Shown: in pieces, positions 44,374 to 54,667 of the stretch | Numbering within the stretch: position 1 is the first letter of the stretch | Layout of the letters: each line of letters begins with the position of its first letter | Assembly (NCBI RefSeq): GCF_013087515.1 | Contig: NZ_JABFCN010000003.1 | Location: 186,001-250,000 of the forward strand | DNA length: 64,000 nt | Reading direction: 5' to 3' | From: Rhizobium sophorae | GTDB taxonomy: Bacteria; Pseudomonadota; Alphaproteobacteria; Rhizobiales; Rhizobiaceae | Notes under the pieces: generated by a model | What the model saw: the letters and a program-made list of their open reading frames with translations, nothing else | Told to the model about the DNA's origin: nothing | Databases searched by the model: none | Made by a program: the position numbers and the translations under genes

Positions 44374-46224
44374 ATGATATATGATCCCGCCCGGGCCAAT
44401 CCGCTTTTCGGTAATCCTCTGAAGACACGCGACGACCTCGCCAAGGCCGTCACCGATCTCTTCGAGCCGTTGCTGCCGTATTTTTCCGAAGGCCGCGCCC
44501 GTGTGCGCCTCGGTGCGGCCGGCGCGATCTTCGATCGGGCGGCGGCGGATCTGGAGGGATTTGCGCGGCCGCTCTGGGGGATCGTGCCGCTCGTTGCCGG
44601 CGGCGGCGCGTTCCCGCACTGGGATCTCTATCGCCGCGGGCTGGCAAACGGCACCAATCCTGCTCATCCCGAATATTGGGGCGATCTTGCCGACCGCAAT
44701 CAGCGGCTGGTCGAACTCGCCGCGGTCGGCTTCGCCCTGGCGCTCGTGCCCGAGCACATCTGGGAACCGCTTGACGACAGCGAGAAGAAGACGGTCGCCG
44801 CCTATCTTCTCAGAGCGCGCGAGCTGGAATTCATCGACAACAACTGGAAATTCTTCCGTGTGCTCATCGATCTCGGGCTGGAACGCGTGAGCGTGGCGTT
44901 CGATCACCGGAAAACCCTCGCCTATCTCGACGAATTGGAAGCTTTCGACCTCGGGGACGGCTGGTATCGCGACGGGCCGGTCCGGCGGGTTGATCATTAC
45001 ATTCCCTTCGCCATGCATTTCTACGGCCTGATCTATGCGGTGCTGGCCAAGGGTGACGAGGCGCGCAAGGAGCGCTTCCGGGATCGCGCGCGGACATTCG
45101 CCAGGGATATCCGCCACTGGTTCGGCCCCGATGGAGCAGCCCTTGCCTTCGGCCGCAGCCAGACCTACCGCTTTGCGGCGGGAGGTTTTTGGGGCGCGCT
45201 TGCCTTTGCCGGCGTCGAAGCCCTGCCCTGGGCTGAGATCAAAGGCTATTACATGCGCCATATCCGCTGGTGGTCGACAATGCCGATTGCCGAGCGCGAC
45301 GGCGTTCTCTCCATCGGCTACGGCTATCCGAATCTCTTCATGAGCGAGAGCTACAACTCGCCCGGTTCGCCCTATTGGGCGCTGAAATTCTTCCTGCCGC
45401 TCGCTCTTGCGGGGGATCATCCGTTCTGGACCGCCGAGGAGGCGCCGCAGCCGGAATTTCCGGAGCCGGTTGTGTTGAGGCCGGCGGGAATGGTCGCCGT
45501 GCACACGCCGGGAAACGTGGTCGTGCTCTCCTCAGGGCAGCAGCACGACAAGATGCTCAGCGCAAACGAGAAATATTCGAAGTTCGTCTACTCCACGCGC
45601 TACGCCTTCAACATCGAAGCCGACGACCGGAATTTCTCCGCTGCAAGCTTCGACGGCATGCTCGGCCTCTCCGACGACGGCGTCCACTTCCGCATGAGGG
45701 AAACCCTCGAAGAGGCGTTAATCGCTGACGACCGGCTCTATTCGCGCTGGCGCCCCTGGAGCGATGTCACAATCGAAACCTGGCTGCTTCCCGAAAACCC
45801 GTGGCACATTCGCATCCACCGCATTGCAACGCCGCACACCCTCAGCACGATAGAAGGCGGCTTTGCGATCGAACGCGCGGATTTCAATGCCGACCGCTCC
45901 GATGCAAGCGATGGCCGGGCCGTCTGGTACGGACAAACCGACGTTAGCGCCATCATGGATCTATCGCCCAATCCGAGGGCCGGCCATGCGATGAGCCCGA
46001 TCCCGAACACCAACCTCATCCACGCCAAGACCCAGTTGCCGCAGCTGCGCGGTAACGTCGGTCCCGGAACCACCGTGCTCGTAACCGCCGCGATGGCCCT
46101 GCCCAACCGCGAGAACTGGGCAAAAGCGCTCGATAATCCGCCAGCCTGTCCTCGCCTCGACAAGGTAGAGCGGCTCTTCCGCGAGAAAGGTACCCGGGTG
46201 CCGGCATTCGACCTTCAGCTGTAA
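44374..46224 (+). CDS. DUF2264 domain protein
   Basis: A 616-residue protein of the DUF2264 family (N-terminal half: NPLKTRDDLAKAVTDLFEPL, FPHWDLYRRGLANGTNPAHPEYWG, YGYPNLFMSESYNSPGSPYWA), with a beta-rich C-terminal part. No signal peptide. Such genes recur in uronate-polysaccharide loci. The toroid-plus-sandwich layout suggests a glycoside-acting enzyme, but the reaction is not known to me. Last gene of the importer operon. Confidence 0.8.
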   Translation: MIYDPARANPLFGNPLKTRDDLAKAVTDLFEPLLPYFSEGRARVRLGAAGAIFDRAAADLEGFARPLWGIVPLVAGGGAFPHWDLYRRGLANGTNPAHPEYWGDLADRNQRLVELAAVGFALALVPEHIWEPLDDSEKKTVAAYLLRARELEFIDNNWKFFRVLIDLGLERVSVAFDHRKTLAYLDELEAFDLGDGWYRDGPVRRVDHYIPFAMHFYGLIYAVLAKGDEARKERFRDRARTFARDIRHWFGPDGAALAFGRSQTYRFAAGGFWGALAFAGVEALPWAEIKGYYMRHIRWWSTMPIAERDGVLSIGYGYPNLFMSESYNSPGSPYWALKFFLPLALAGDHPFWTAEEAPQPEFPEPVVLRPAGMVAVHTPGNVVVLSSGQQHDKMLSANEKYSKFVYSTRYAFNIEADDRNFSAASFDGMLGLSDDGVHFRMRETLEEALIADDRLYSRWRPWSDVTIETWLLPENPWHIRIHRIATPHTLSTIEGGFAIERADFNADRSDASDGRAVWYGQTDVSAIMDLSPNPRAGHAMSPIPNTNLIHAKTQLPQLRGNVGPGTTVLVTAAMALPNRENWAKALDNPPACPRLDKVERLFREKGTRVPAFDLQL

Positions 46225-46318
46225 CCTGAGGTTGGAAGAACAGGGGACGACGGAGGTGTGCGGGCATTCGGACTGCAGACGCCCATTGCAATCGACTTTG
46301 CATGACTTAAGTGATATT

Positions 46319-46331
46319 GTGATGTCATCAC
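46319..46331. promoter_or_regulatory. Palindromic site upstream of RES toxin-antitoxin pair
   Basis: GTGATGTCATCAC is a 13-base palindrome around one central base, 9 bases before the GTG and 18 bases before the ATG of the antitoxin gene. A site here fits autorepression by a toxin-antitoxin complex. Confidence 0.6.
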
Positions 46332-46340
46332 CAATCTCAC

Positions 46341-47177
46341 GTGGCCGAAATGACCGAAGCTCTCTTTTCCGAATTTCTCATGATTGACAGGTCGTTCGCC
46401 AACGAGGGACGAACCGTGCCATTGGCTGGCCGCCAGCGCAAAGGCGTTGCTCCAGAACGGACCTCAGATGAAAACGCTCTGCGTGATGCGTTCGCGGATG
46501 CCTTCCTGCAGACCCTGACGAAGTTCGCCATCGATCGATCTGCCTTTCCTGAGAAGGCGGACCCCGAACTCGCGAAGCTCGCCAGGGCGATGGCAAATGT
46601 TGCGGTCGGGGATTCCGTGGTAATCCGCTTGAAACCCGATCTCCCGGAAGGACATCGCAGATCCGTTAAGACCTTCTTCCAGACGATGGTCCGCGTCAGC
46701 GGCTCGCTGGAGGAGAGCCGGCTGGAAGACGCGATCAACAAGCTTGCGGACGTTATTCTGCCCGATGAGCTTGGTGAGGCTCGGGGAGCGCTCGCAGCGG
46801 ACAATCTGGAACTCAGGGACCGCTTCATCGCCGAGGTCCCGCAACTTACCAGCGCCGAGATTGGAAACCGCGCCGGTTCTAGCGCGAGAAACCTGTACGC
46901 GACTGCGGCGCGCTGGAAGAAAGCCGGCGACATTTTCTCGGTACATCATCGCGGCACCGAATATTTTCCCGCGTTTCAATTCCGGGACGGACGGCCGCAT
47001 CCTGCGATCAAGAAGGCGCTTGTAACGCTTCCGGAGAACCTGTCTCCATGGCAGCGCGCATTCTGGTTCGTTTCGACGAATGGCTGGCTGGGCGGCAAGG
47101 CACCCATGGATGTGCTTGACGATATCGACGCGGTGGCTGCTGCCGCGGCCCGTGAACGGCAAGAGGTCATTGGGTGA
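46341..47177 (+). CDS. Antitoxin of a RES-type toxin-antitoxin pair, Xre/MbcA/ParS-like C-terminus
   Basis: A 278-residue protein. The C-terminal 45 residues match the DUF2384/MbcA-ParS-Xre toxin-binding domain (NLSPWQRAFWFVSTNGWLGG at 233-252, then PMDVLDD). A middle part (about 168-215, TSAEIGNRAGSSARNLYATA) is compatible with a DNA-binding HTH. The first 150 residues match nothing I know and make it about twice the usual size. It ends in a GTGA overlap with the RES toxin gene. Start is GTG 46341 or ATG 46350; neither has a clear ribosome site. Confidence 0.78.
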   Translation: MAEMTEALFSEFLMIDRSFANEGRTVPLAGRQRKGVAPERTSDENALRDAFADAFLQTLTKFAIDRSAFPEKADPELAKLARAMANVAVGDSVVIRLKPDLPEGHRRSVKTFFQTMVRVSGSLEESRLEDAINKLADVILPDELGEARGALAADNLELRDRFIAEVPQLTSAEIGNRAGSSARNLYATAARWKKAGDIFSVHHRGTEYFPAFQFRDGRPHPAIKKALVTLPENLSPWQRAFWFVSTNGWLGGKAPMDVLDDIDAVAAAAARERQEVIG

Positions 47178-47818
47178 GCCACCCTCCTTTGCCAAGCCCG
47201 CCGTCGCCTTTTCCAACGATCAACATCCGGACGATGAAGGCAGGTACGGCGTTTCATCGAAACCATCTGTCCTCATTCCGGGCAGGGCAATTCAATCCCT
47301 GCAAGGGACAGCCGACGCGCTTTGCGCCGTTCAACGACGCGCAAGGCAATTGTGTCGCGACGCTTTATGCGGCAACGAGCAGAGAGGCAGCCGCTTTCGA
47401 GTCGATCTTTCACGACATCGAACCAGCCGCCGCTTTCAAGACGGTCCGGCTTGCCGTCGTCGAAGCGCGGACGGTGAGCGTCGTCGCGCCGAAGCGTGAT
47501 CTACGGTTGGCAAGCCTTTTCGCCCCCGATTTGAAGGCCTGGAAACTCAGCCGAACGGATCTCATCGAAACACCGAAGTCGTCATATGGCGGGACCGTGC
47601 TGTGGGCCGAAGCCATTCATCGTGCACGCGCAGACGTTGACGGGTTGATCTGGACGTCCCGCCAGTGCGACCCCGAGCAATGCATTATCCTGTTCGAGGA
47701 TCGCATGGCAGAGGACCGGCTCGACGTCGTTCAATCCATCGACGTCGGTGCGGACGCCGATCTCCTTCTCGAACTGCGGGACTATGGGCGCCGTGCGGGC
47801 ATCACGATCATATCCTAG
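47174..47818 (+). CDS. RES domain toxin
   Basis: A 214-residue protein with a RES domain: TAFHRN (25-30), an Arg in TRFAPFND (Arg49), Tyr65 in ATLYAATS, Glu75 in AAAFESIFHD, and the C-terminal GLIWTSRQCD/IILFEDR segments. RES toxins deplete cellular NAD+ and are neutralised by the partner encoded upstream. The GTG start overlaps the antitoxin stop, so the pair is translationally coupled with the antitoxin first, as expected. No deletion or frameshift is visible, so it looks functional. Confidence 0.85.
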   Translation: MSHPPLPSPPSPFPTINIRTMKAGTAFHRNHLSSFRAGQFNPCKGQPTRFAPFNDAQGNCVATLYAATSREAAAFESIFHDIEPAAAFKTVRLAVVEARTVSVVAPKRDLRLASLFAPDLKAWKLSRTDLIETPKSSYGGTVLWAEAIHRARADVDGLIWTSRQCDPEQCIILFEDRMAEDRLDVVQSIDVGADADLLLELRDYGRRAGITIIS

Positions 47819-48131
47819 ATGCAGTAACCGCGGCTGATCATCTGATCGCGTGCCTGCATATGTCGCCCTGCCAACCCTGACTGCTACCGGCCATTGGAAG
47901 CGCTCCAACGAACAGTCACGGACTGCGGAATTATGGCCAAAGGCATTCAACAACGCACAGTCAAACCGGCTGAAAAACTATAATATTTTCGGATTACTCA
48001 TAATAATCATATTTATATATTCGACGAACCAATCACTAAACCACGTTTCGACGCAATATTATTGAACTGAAACTCAGTCAATTTTGGTGGTATACTCGAA
48101 TTTCATTTTCAAACGATGAGAGGAGAACGCA
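47819..48131. other. AT-rich intergenic region
   Basis: About 310 bases, strongly AT-rich between 47960 and 48115, unlike the rest of the window. It holds ATTGA...TCAAT arms around 48062-48083 and TATACT near 48092, which could be a -10 element for the gene at 48132. No open frame looks coding. Confidence 0.45.
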
Positions 48132-48395
48132 ATGCCCACCATAATGATCTGTCACGACGTCAAAGACACGAAGCACTGGCTCGCTTCACCTGTACGCAAG
48201 CAGGTATTGGAACCCGTTGGCGTCACGAACATTCGCACGTTTACAGACCCTCAGACGTCCAACCGCGTCGGCTTGGTCATGGACGTTGCAGACATGGATA
48301 GGTTGATGGCCTTCATGCAGACCAAGGCAGCGGCCGATGCGATGGCGAGTGACGGCGTCTTGCCCGAAACCATGGTGTTCCTCGTTCAATCGTAA
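48132..48395 (+). CDS. Small dimeric alpha-beta barrel-like protein
   Basis: An 87-residue protein (MPTIMICHDVKDTKHWLASP at the N-terminus) with the beta-alpha-beta pattern of small ferredoxin-like barrels, including DVADMDRLMAFMQTKAAADAM. GAGGAGAA lies before the ATG. The following gene encodes a protein of similar size and fold. Function unknown. Confidence 0.72.
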   Translation: MPTIMICHDVKDTKHWLASPVRKQVLEPVGVTNIRTFTDPQTSNRVGLVMDVADMDRLMAFMQTKAAADAMASDGVLPETMVFLVQS

Positions 48396-48439
48396 CATGT
48401 GTCTCGACCAAACCCGGAAATGCAACGCGGGAGGATGAT

Positions 48440-48709
48440 ATGACGACGTTATTCGTAAGGCACGAGGTCTCCGACTACACCGCCTGGCGCAAGATATATG
48501 ATGCCTTTTCGCCAGTGCAGAAGGCCAATGGGGTGACAGCGCAAGCTGTTTATCGTGCCGTCGACAATCCGAATGACATTACCGTCACCCACGAGTTTGC
48601 CACGCTGGAAGCGGCTCAGTCGTTCAGCAAGCTGGACGAGCTGAAGACGGCGATGCGCACGGGAGGCGTACTCGGCGCCCCGACGGTGTGGTTTACCAAC
48701 AAAGCATGA
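48440..48709 (+). CDS. Small antibiotic-biosynthesis-monooxygenase-like protein
   Basis: An 89-residue protein with a beta-strand start (TTLFVRHEVSDYTAWRKIYD) and an ABM-like dimeric barrel layout (DITVTHEFATLEAAQSF, GVLGAPTVWF). GGGAGG lies before the ATG. It follows its similar neighbour by 44 bases in the same direction, so the two are probably one transcript and may form a heterodimer. Substrate unknown. Confidence 0.75.
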   Translation: MTTLFVRHEVSDYTAWRKIYDAFSPVQKANGVTAQAVYRAVDNPNDITVTHEFATLEAAQSFSKLDELKTAMRTGGVLGAPTVWFTNKA

Positions 48710-48853
48710 AATAGGGCCAGAAGGCCTCCGCCGCAGCGGAGCAGGTTACGGTCGCTCCCGGGACATGACATGGAAGCGGGGTTATGCGCGCGATCGCGCC
48801 GACCGCCGACCGGGCAGGCAGTTGTCACCGAATTGGCAAATCCATCCGTGGCT

Positions 48854-49282
48854 CTATTGTTTGTTGCTGATGTCATGCAGGAGATCCAGGCCGCGCTGGT
48901 ATTTTTCCGTTTTCTTGCCGGACTGTTCGGCCTGCCGGAGATTATCTTCGAGATCGGCCTGTTTGACGGGCAAGGCCAGCGGGTTTGATGCCGCACGTCT
49001 GACGAAATCGTCATCCGACTCGTCCGGCCGCCGTGTCAGAGCATTCACCGCCGAGATGATCGCCGGCGGAAAGCCTTCTTCCCTCAGCCTGTCGAGCGTC
49101 CAGCCGCTGCCCTTCTCGACGACGTCATGAAGGTAAGCAACCGTTCGCGTCTCGTCACCGGAAACCAGAAGTGCTACGCGCTGGCAATGCTCGAAGAACG
49201 GCCGGCCGGTTTTGTCCGCCTTACCTTCATGGGCCGTAAGAGCGATCTGAATGGCATGGTCGAGATGCTGCATGGCGATCAC
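48854..49282 (-). CDS. HD domain phosphohydrolase, SpoT/MESH1-like
   Basis: A 142-residue single-domain HD protein. The metal-binding set is visible (His in FFEHCQRVALL, His-Asp in TVAYLHDVVEK, Asp in VKQADLEDN). This is the hydrolase half of RelA/SpoT proteins without synthetase, so it may hydrolyse ppGpp-like nucleotides. It overlaps the DUF2934 gene upstream by ATGA. Confidence 0.82.
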   Translation of the reverse strand: MIAMQHLDHAIQIALTAHEGKADKTGRPFFEHCQRVALLVSGDETRTVAYLHDVVEKGSGWTLDRLREEGFPPAIISAVNALTRRPDESDDDFVRRAASNPLALPVKQADLEDNLRQAEQSGKKTEKYQRGLDLLHDISNKQ

Positions 49283-49605
49283 GGTCCCTCGGTCTTCCTG
49301 ATCTTGCGCCGGGAAGGCCTTTCGCCCGTCGTCATCTCGATGTCAGGGACGGCAACCACGTCGGTCTGGACAGGCCTCGCCCGTCGCTGATCGAGATCGC
49401 CGCTCTCACCGGCGCCTTGAAGCAGTGCCGCATCATCCCTGTCGTCTTCATCAAGCAGGTCCTGCAGCGTCTCATTCTCATCCTCGCCGGCCAGTTCGTC
49501 GCAGGCTTGCAGCCAATGGCGCTGGTCAGCGCCGTCCGGGCGACCCTCGGCCTCCCAGATTTCGTAGGCGCGTTGGCGTATCTGCTCGTGCTTGTCTATA
49601 GCCAT
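49279..49605 (-). CDS. DUF2934 domain protein
   Basis: A 108-residue protein whose N-terminal 40 residues match the DUF2934 pattern (IRQRAYEIWEAEGRPDGADQ, HWLQA), followed by an acidic tail. Genes of this family are common in Rhizobium and of unknown function. The start at 49605 is chosen because GGAGGAG lies just upstream. Translationally coupled to the HD hydrolase gene. Confidence 0.75.
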   Translation of the reverse strand: MAIDKHEQIRQRAYEIWEAEGRPDGADQRHWLQACDELAGEDENETLQDLLDEDDRDDAALLQGAGESGDLDQRRARPVQTDVVAVPDIEMTTGERPSRRKIRKTEGP

Positions 49606-49659
49606 GATCTCCTCCAAGCGCATTTAAATGAGCCGTTCGAAGAGCGGCCCGGCCGCCTA

Positions 49660-50016
49660 TCAGGGCGTGTTGATGGTTGGAAGAAAATCCTCCACCTGTT
49701 TGCGTTGATCCTTTGGAAGCGTCTCCACCCGTTCCTTCCAGAACCGTTCGGCCTCCGATGTATCCTCATCCCATTGGCGAACATCGGTGATATTGTCGTC
49801 GATCATGGATCGGCGGTGGCCGCCGAGACTGAGATATTCTTTCGCTAGCTTGAGGCTTGGGGTTTCGGTGCCGCTATCGCGGCTCAATACCGAACTCGCG
49901 TTGCGCCGGGCAGTTTCCAATGCCCTTTTGCGATCGGTCTCGGCCCGTTCAGTATCGGCGGACCGGGCATCGTCTGTGCCGCTCTCTGGCGGCACGTTGG
50001 ATTTGGAAGTCGTCAT
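49660..50016 (-). CDS. Hypothetical hydrophilic protein
   Basis: A 118-residue, highly charged protein without membrane segments. Segments such as SLKLAKEYLSLGGHRRSMID and AERFWKERVETLP look structured; the first 60 residues are low-complexity and probably disordered. Function unknown. Neighbours are other small stress-type genes. Confidence 0.6.
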   Translation of the reverse strand: MTTSKSNVPPESGTDDARSADTERAETDRKRALETARRNASSVLSRDSGTETPSLKLAKEYLSLGGHRRSMIDDNITDVRQWDEDTSEAERFWKERVETLPKDQRKQVEDFLPTINTP

Positions 50017-50124
50017 GGATCACCTTTCGATGTTGTGATCCAATAACCTTTGCAAACAGGGAGAGTTCCGCGCGCGCAGAGAATGATTTGAGCGGGTGAC
50101 GAGCCGCGTCGCCCGGGGGCGCGA

Positions 50125-50415
50125 TCAATGAACGGCCATACTCACCATGCGATAAGGATGCACGGCCTCGAATTGCGAAATCATCGCCGTTGCCTGTAGC
50201 AGCACGCGCTCGGCATTTTCGGGGTCGTCACGGGCGAGTTCGTCGGCGTTAATGCGGATCGCTTCAGCCATGTTGTTGGAAATTGCCGCAAAATGCGTAT
50301 TGCCTTCGACAAGCGCCTCACGCGCCGTATCCTCCAGCGTCCGCGCAATATCGACGAAGATTTCCTCGCGTTCCGCGATACTGAGGTCTTTGATTAGTTT
50401 TGTGTTCTCTTCCAT
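50125..50415 (-). CDS. Hypothetical helical protein
   Basis: A 96-residue, acidic, all-helical-looking protein (SIAEREEIFVDIARTLEDTA, NNMAEAIRINADELA). The ATG at 50415 has TAGGAG eight bases upstream, which makes it better than the GTG at 50424. It is divergent from groESL. Function unknown. Confidence 0.62.
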   Translation of the reverse strand: MEENTKLIKDLSIAEREEIFVDIARTLEDTAREALVEGNTHFAAISNNMAEAIRINADELARDDPENAERVLLQATAMISQFEAVHPYRMVSMAVH

Positions 50416-50737
50416 GTCACTCACTCCTAAAGACGTGGGACGGTGACCGAGCTCATCAAGCCTCGGCCACCAAAGAACTGGGAATGCCGAAATCCGGATT
50501 CAAGCCTCAATGCCATGCGCCTTTTATTCGAACGCTGGAGCCGATTGTCTGTTCCCTGTCGGGCATTAGCAGTCACCGGCAGAGAGTGCCAATTTTTCTT
50601 TCGTCCCCTCTTGAAATTGCCGAATCGTCGAACCAGATCATTCGCGCAAGGCGCGCGCGCGAACCTGCACCCGCCCGGATTGGTCATCCGGTCCGGCTAG
50701 GGGACAACGTCATCACTGTTCATCGATGGAGGAAGAC
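50416..50737. other. groESL promoter region
   Basis: About 320 bases between the divergent small gene and groES. The recognisable feature is the CIRCE-like element at 50566-50592. Short open frames here overlap that element and have no good start signals, so I do not call them. Confidence 0.6.
50566..50592. promoter_or_regulatory. CIRCE-like HrcA operator upstream of groES
   Basis: TTAGCAGTC, nine bases, then GAGTGCCAA: this differs from the CIRCE consensus (TTAGCACTC-N9-GAGTGCTAA) at one base in each arm. It lies 145 bases before groES. HrcA repression with heat induction is inferred. Confidence 0.82.
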
Positions 50738-51052
50738 ATGTCGTTCCGACCGCTTCATGACCGCATTCTCGTCCGCCGGGTCGATTCAGAGGAAAAGACC
50801 AAGGGCGGCATTATCATCCCTGATACCGCCAAGGAAAAGCCGCAGGAAGGTGAGGTCATCGCCGTCGGCCCCGGCGCGCGCAACGACGCAGGCCAGATCC
50901 AGGCGCTCGACGTCAAGCCCGGCGAGCGCATCCTGTTCGGCAAATGGTCCGGCACCGAGATCAAGATCAATGGCGAAGACCTGCTGATCATGAAGGAAAG
51001 CGATGTCATGGGCATCCTCGAGGCCCGGGGCGAGAAAAAGCAGGCCGCCTGA
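50738..51052 (+). CDS. groS: Co-chaperonin GroES
   Basis: A 104-residue GroES (Cpn10) that forms the lid of the GroEL folding chamber. The N-terminus [20 protein letters not shown], the mobile loop ([16 protein letters not shown]) and the C-terminal [15 protein letters not shown] are typical. The start at 50738 follows GGAGGAAG; an ATG at 50726 is in frame. It is followed after 149 bases by groEL. Confidence 0.96.
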   Translation: MSFRPLHDRILVRRVDSEEKTKGGIIIPDTAKEKPQEGEVIAVGPGARNDAGQIQALDVKPGERILFGKWSGTEIKINGEDLLIMKESDVMGILEARGEKKQAA

Positions 51053-51189
51053 GATCCTGCGGACATCCGTCAATGCTGGAGCTTCAGCCTTTCATGGAAA
51101 CGCAGAACCGCTCCAACCTTTCATTTCTGACGCAATTCCAAACGGAAACCGCATTGCACTTTTCCTGGAATTGCTCTGGCTGCCTATGA

Positions 51190-52830
<1,641 letters not shown>

Positions 52831-52840
52831 AACAACTGCC

Positions 52841-52869
52841 GGCCCGCCTGTACCCCAGGCGGGCCTTTT
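52841..52869 (+). terminator. Rho-independent terminator after groEL
   Basis: A perfect 9-bp GC stem (GGCCCGCCT / AGGCGGGCC) with a seven-base loop is followed by TTTTCT, about 10 bases after the groEL stop. Confidence 0.88.
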
Positions 52870-52883
52870 CTGAGGGAATAGAG

Positions 52884-53120
52884 ATGGTTCAAACGATCAA
52901 AAACCGATCGCAGGTACCGCTGGACTCCCGCGATCTTGAAATATGCCAGCGGGTCTTCGACAAGATCAGATCCGATTACCAGGTGGAAAAGGACAGCGAC
53001 GAAGCCGAACGAACGGCGAGCATCATCATCGAACTCTACCGACAGGGCGTGCGCGACCCCGATCACCTGCAGTCAATGGTCGAGGCGGCGCGCGGCCTCT
53101 TCGAAACGGGCGAGCGTTAA
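52884..53120 (+). CDS. Hypothetical small protein downstream of groEL
   Basis: A 78-residue protein, helical, with segments such as DLEICQRVFDKIRSDYQVEK and IIIELYRQGVRDPDHLQSMV. A GAGGGAAT ribosome site precedes the ATG. It lies directly after the groEL terminator, so it needs readthrough or its own promoter. Function unknown. Confidence 0.65.
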   Translation: MVQTIKNRSQVPLDSRDLEICQRVFDKIRSDYQVEKDSDEAERTASIIIELYRQGVRDPDHLQSMVEAARGLFETGER

Positions 53121-53169
53121 TGAATCCCGCGCGCAATAAGCATGGCGCGAGACCATGCTGACGATGGTG

Positions 53170-53445
53170 TCAGCGCGGATGCCGTCCGGAGGATTTACCC
53201 AGAACGGTCATCTGCTCCTGCTGCACTTCATTTTCATCGTTCAAAACCGCTTGCCAGACCCTATTGCCAAGCCGAAGCGATACCCGTTTCGTCCCCTCGT
53301 GTTCAGCAGTCCCGATTTCCACGGAGCTGACGACGGAGCCATGGCGCATGTGGCGGCGAAGATCGACCAGCGACAATCCGAACCGTTTCGCCAGCTCCGA
53401 TGATTCCAGGATAAAATCGCCATTTGAATCGCGCTCGATCAGCAC
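53170..53445 (-). CDS. Hypothetical protein, DUF6522-like
   Basis: A 91-residue protein (ESSELAKRFGLSLVDLRRHM, VVSSVEIGTAEHEGTKRVSL) that resembles the small DUF6522-type proteins of Rhizobiales; I recall this pattern but could not verify it. It has no membrane segment. It lies between groESL and the HPP-CBS gene in the same direction as the latter. Confidence 0.6.
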   Translation of the reverse strand: MLIERDSNGDFILESSELAKRFGLSLVDLRRHMRHGSVVSSVEIGTAEHEGTKRVSLRLGNRVWQAVLNDENEVQQEQMTVLGKSSGRHPR

Positions 53446-53480
53446 CGATTTTTTCTCCAGCTAAGTTCCACACTCACGGC

Positions 53481-54611
53481 TCAGGCCACCGCCGGAATCG
53501 CATTGTCTTCCTTTGGCAGCAGCCGCGCTACTGCGCTCAGCAGATCCGTCTGCGATATCAGGCCAAGGATCCGGGAATCGTCATCGACGATGATGACGGC
53601 ATGCGTGCGCCCGTCCGTCAGGACGGGCAACAGCGACAGAGCAGGATCCGAAGGTCTCGCCACCGCCGGCCTCGAGATCGCATGCCCGATGGTCTCGGTG
53701 CTCATCGACAACTCCCGCAAGCCGACGGCGCCGACGAGACGGCCCTCCGGGTCCCTGACCGGCAGCGTACGGATATTATGCTTCAAGAGAAGATGCCGTG
53801 CGGCATCCGCCTCCGAAGCTTCGCCAATGGCGATCACGTCACGCGACATGATATCGGCACAGCTGATCTTGCCGTTTGAGCGGATGGCCGCTTGCAGCTC
53901 GACCTGCTGCAATAGCCGGCCGAGGTCTGCCCGATCGATATCGAAGGTTTCGTCGAGCGCCTCAAGGGCCGCATCGACATCCTCCTCGCGAAAACCCACC
54001 CGCACGGCCGAGGGCAGGTCAATCGTCTGATGGGTGTTCTCCGCGGGTTTCGGAACGACGTGCGGATAATTCCGCTTGGAAAGCTTGTGGAACAACAGGC
54101 CAAGGCCGACGAGAATGCAGGAATTCAAAGCGACGGGCACGAAGGGAAAGAGAAATCCCCAGCCGGCAACGACAGGACCGCCGAGCACAGCGGTCAGTGC
54201 GGCGGCTCCTCCTGGCGGATGAAGGCAGCGCGTGAAGGACATCGCGCCGATGGCAAGCGAAACGCCGACGCCGGTCGCGATGATCGGATCTCGAATGAAA
54301 TAGGCGGCAATAATCCCCATCAGGGCGGAAATGGTATTGCCGCCGATGATCGACCATGGCTGCGCCAGCGGGCTTGCCGGCACCGCGAAAAGAAGCACTG
54401 CGGACGCCCCCATCGGCGCGACGATCAGTGGAAGATGCGGCCCCTGGCCGAACAGATAGCCGCTGATGACGCCGGTGAGACCAATGGCCAGCAAAGCGCC
54501 GAGACATGCAATCAATCGCTCTCGCAAGGTCGCACCGGCCAAAATAGGTGAGAACAAACGGAAGCGGCGGAAGCGGCTCGGTCCCACCTTCGGAGAAACG
54601 GGATACTGCAT
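53481..54611 (-). CDS. HPP family membrane protein with CBS domains
   Basis: A 376-residue protein. The first 180 residues form the HPP transmembrane domain, including the motif HPPGGAAALTAVLGGP at 131-146 and four hydrophobic helices. The C-terminal 130 residues are a CBS pair (CADIMSRDVIAIGEASEADA, PVRDPEGRLVGAVGL, VIIVDDDSRILGLISQTDLL). HPP proteins include nitrite transporters. CBS domains imply control by an adenine nucleotide. Solitary gene. Confidence 0.88.
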   Translation of the reverse strand: MQYPVSPKVGPSRFRRFRLFSPILAGATLRERLIACLGALLAIGLTGVISGYLFGQGPHLPLIVAPMGASAVLLFAVPASPLAQPWSIIGGNTISALMGIIAAYFIRDPIIATGVGVSLAIGAMSFTRCLHPPGGAAALTAVLGGPVVAGWGFLFPFVPVALNSCILVGLGLLFHKLSKRNYPHVVPKPAENTHQTIDLPSAVRVGFREEDVDAALEALDETFDIDRADLGRLLQQVELQAAIRSNGKISCADIMSRDVIAIGEASEADAARHLLLKHNIRTLPVRDPEGRLVGAVGLRELSMSTETIGHAISRPAVARPSDPALSLLPVLTDGRTHAVIIVDDDSRILGLISQTDLLSAVARLLPKEDNAIPAVA

Positions 54612-54667
54612 GACAAGACCAATTTTAAGCGAGGATTATCTGGCGGCGAAGGAGAGAGGCGTGCGAA

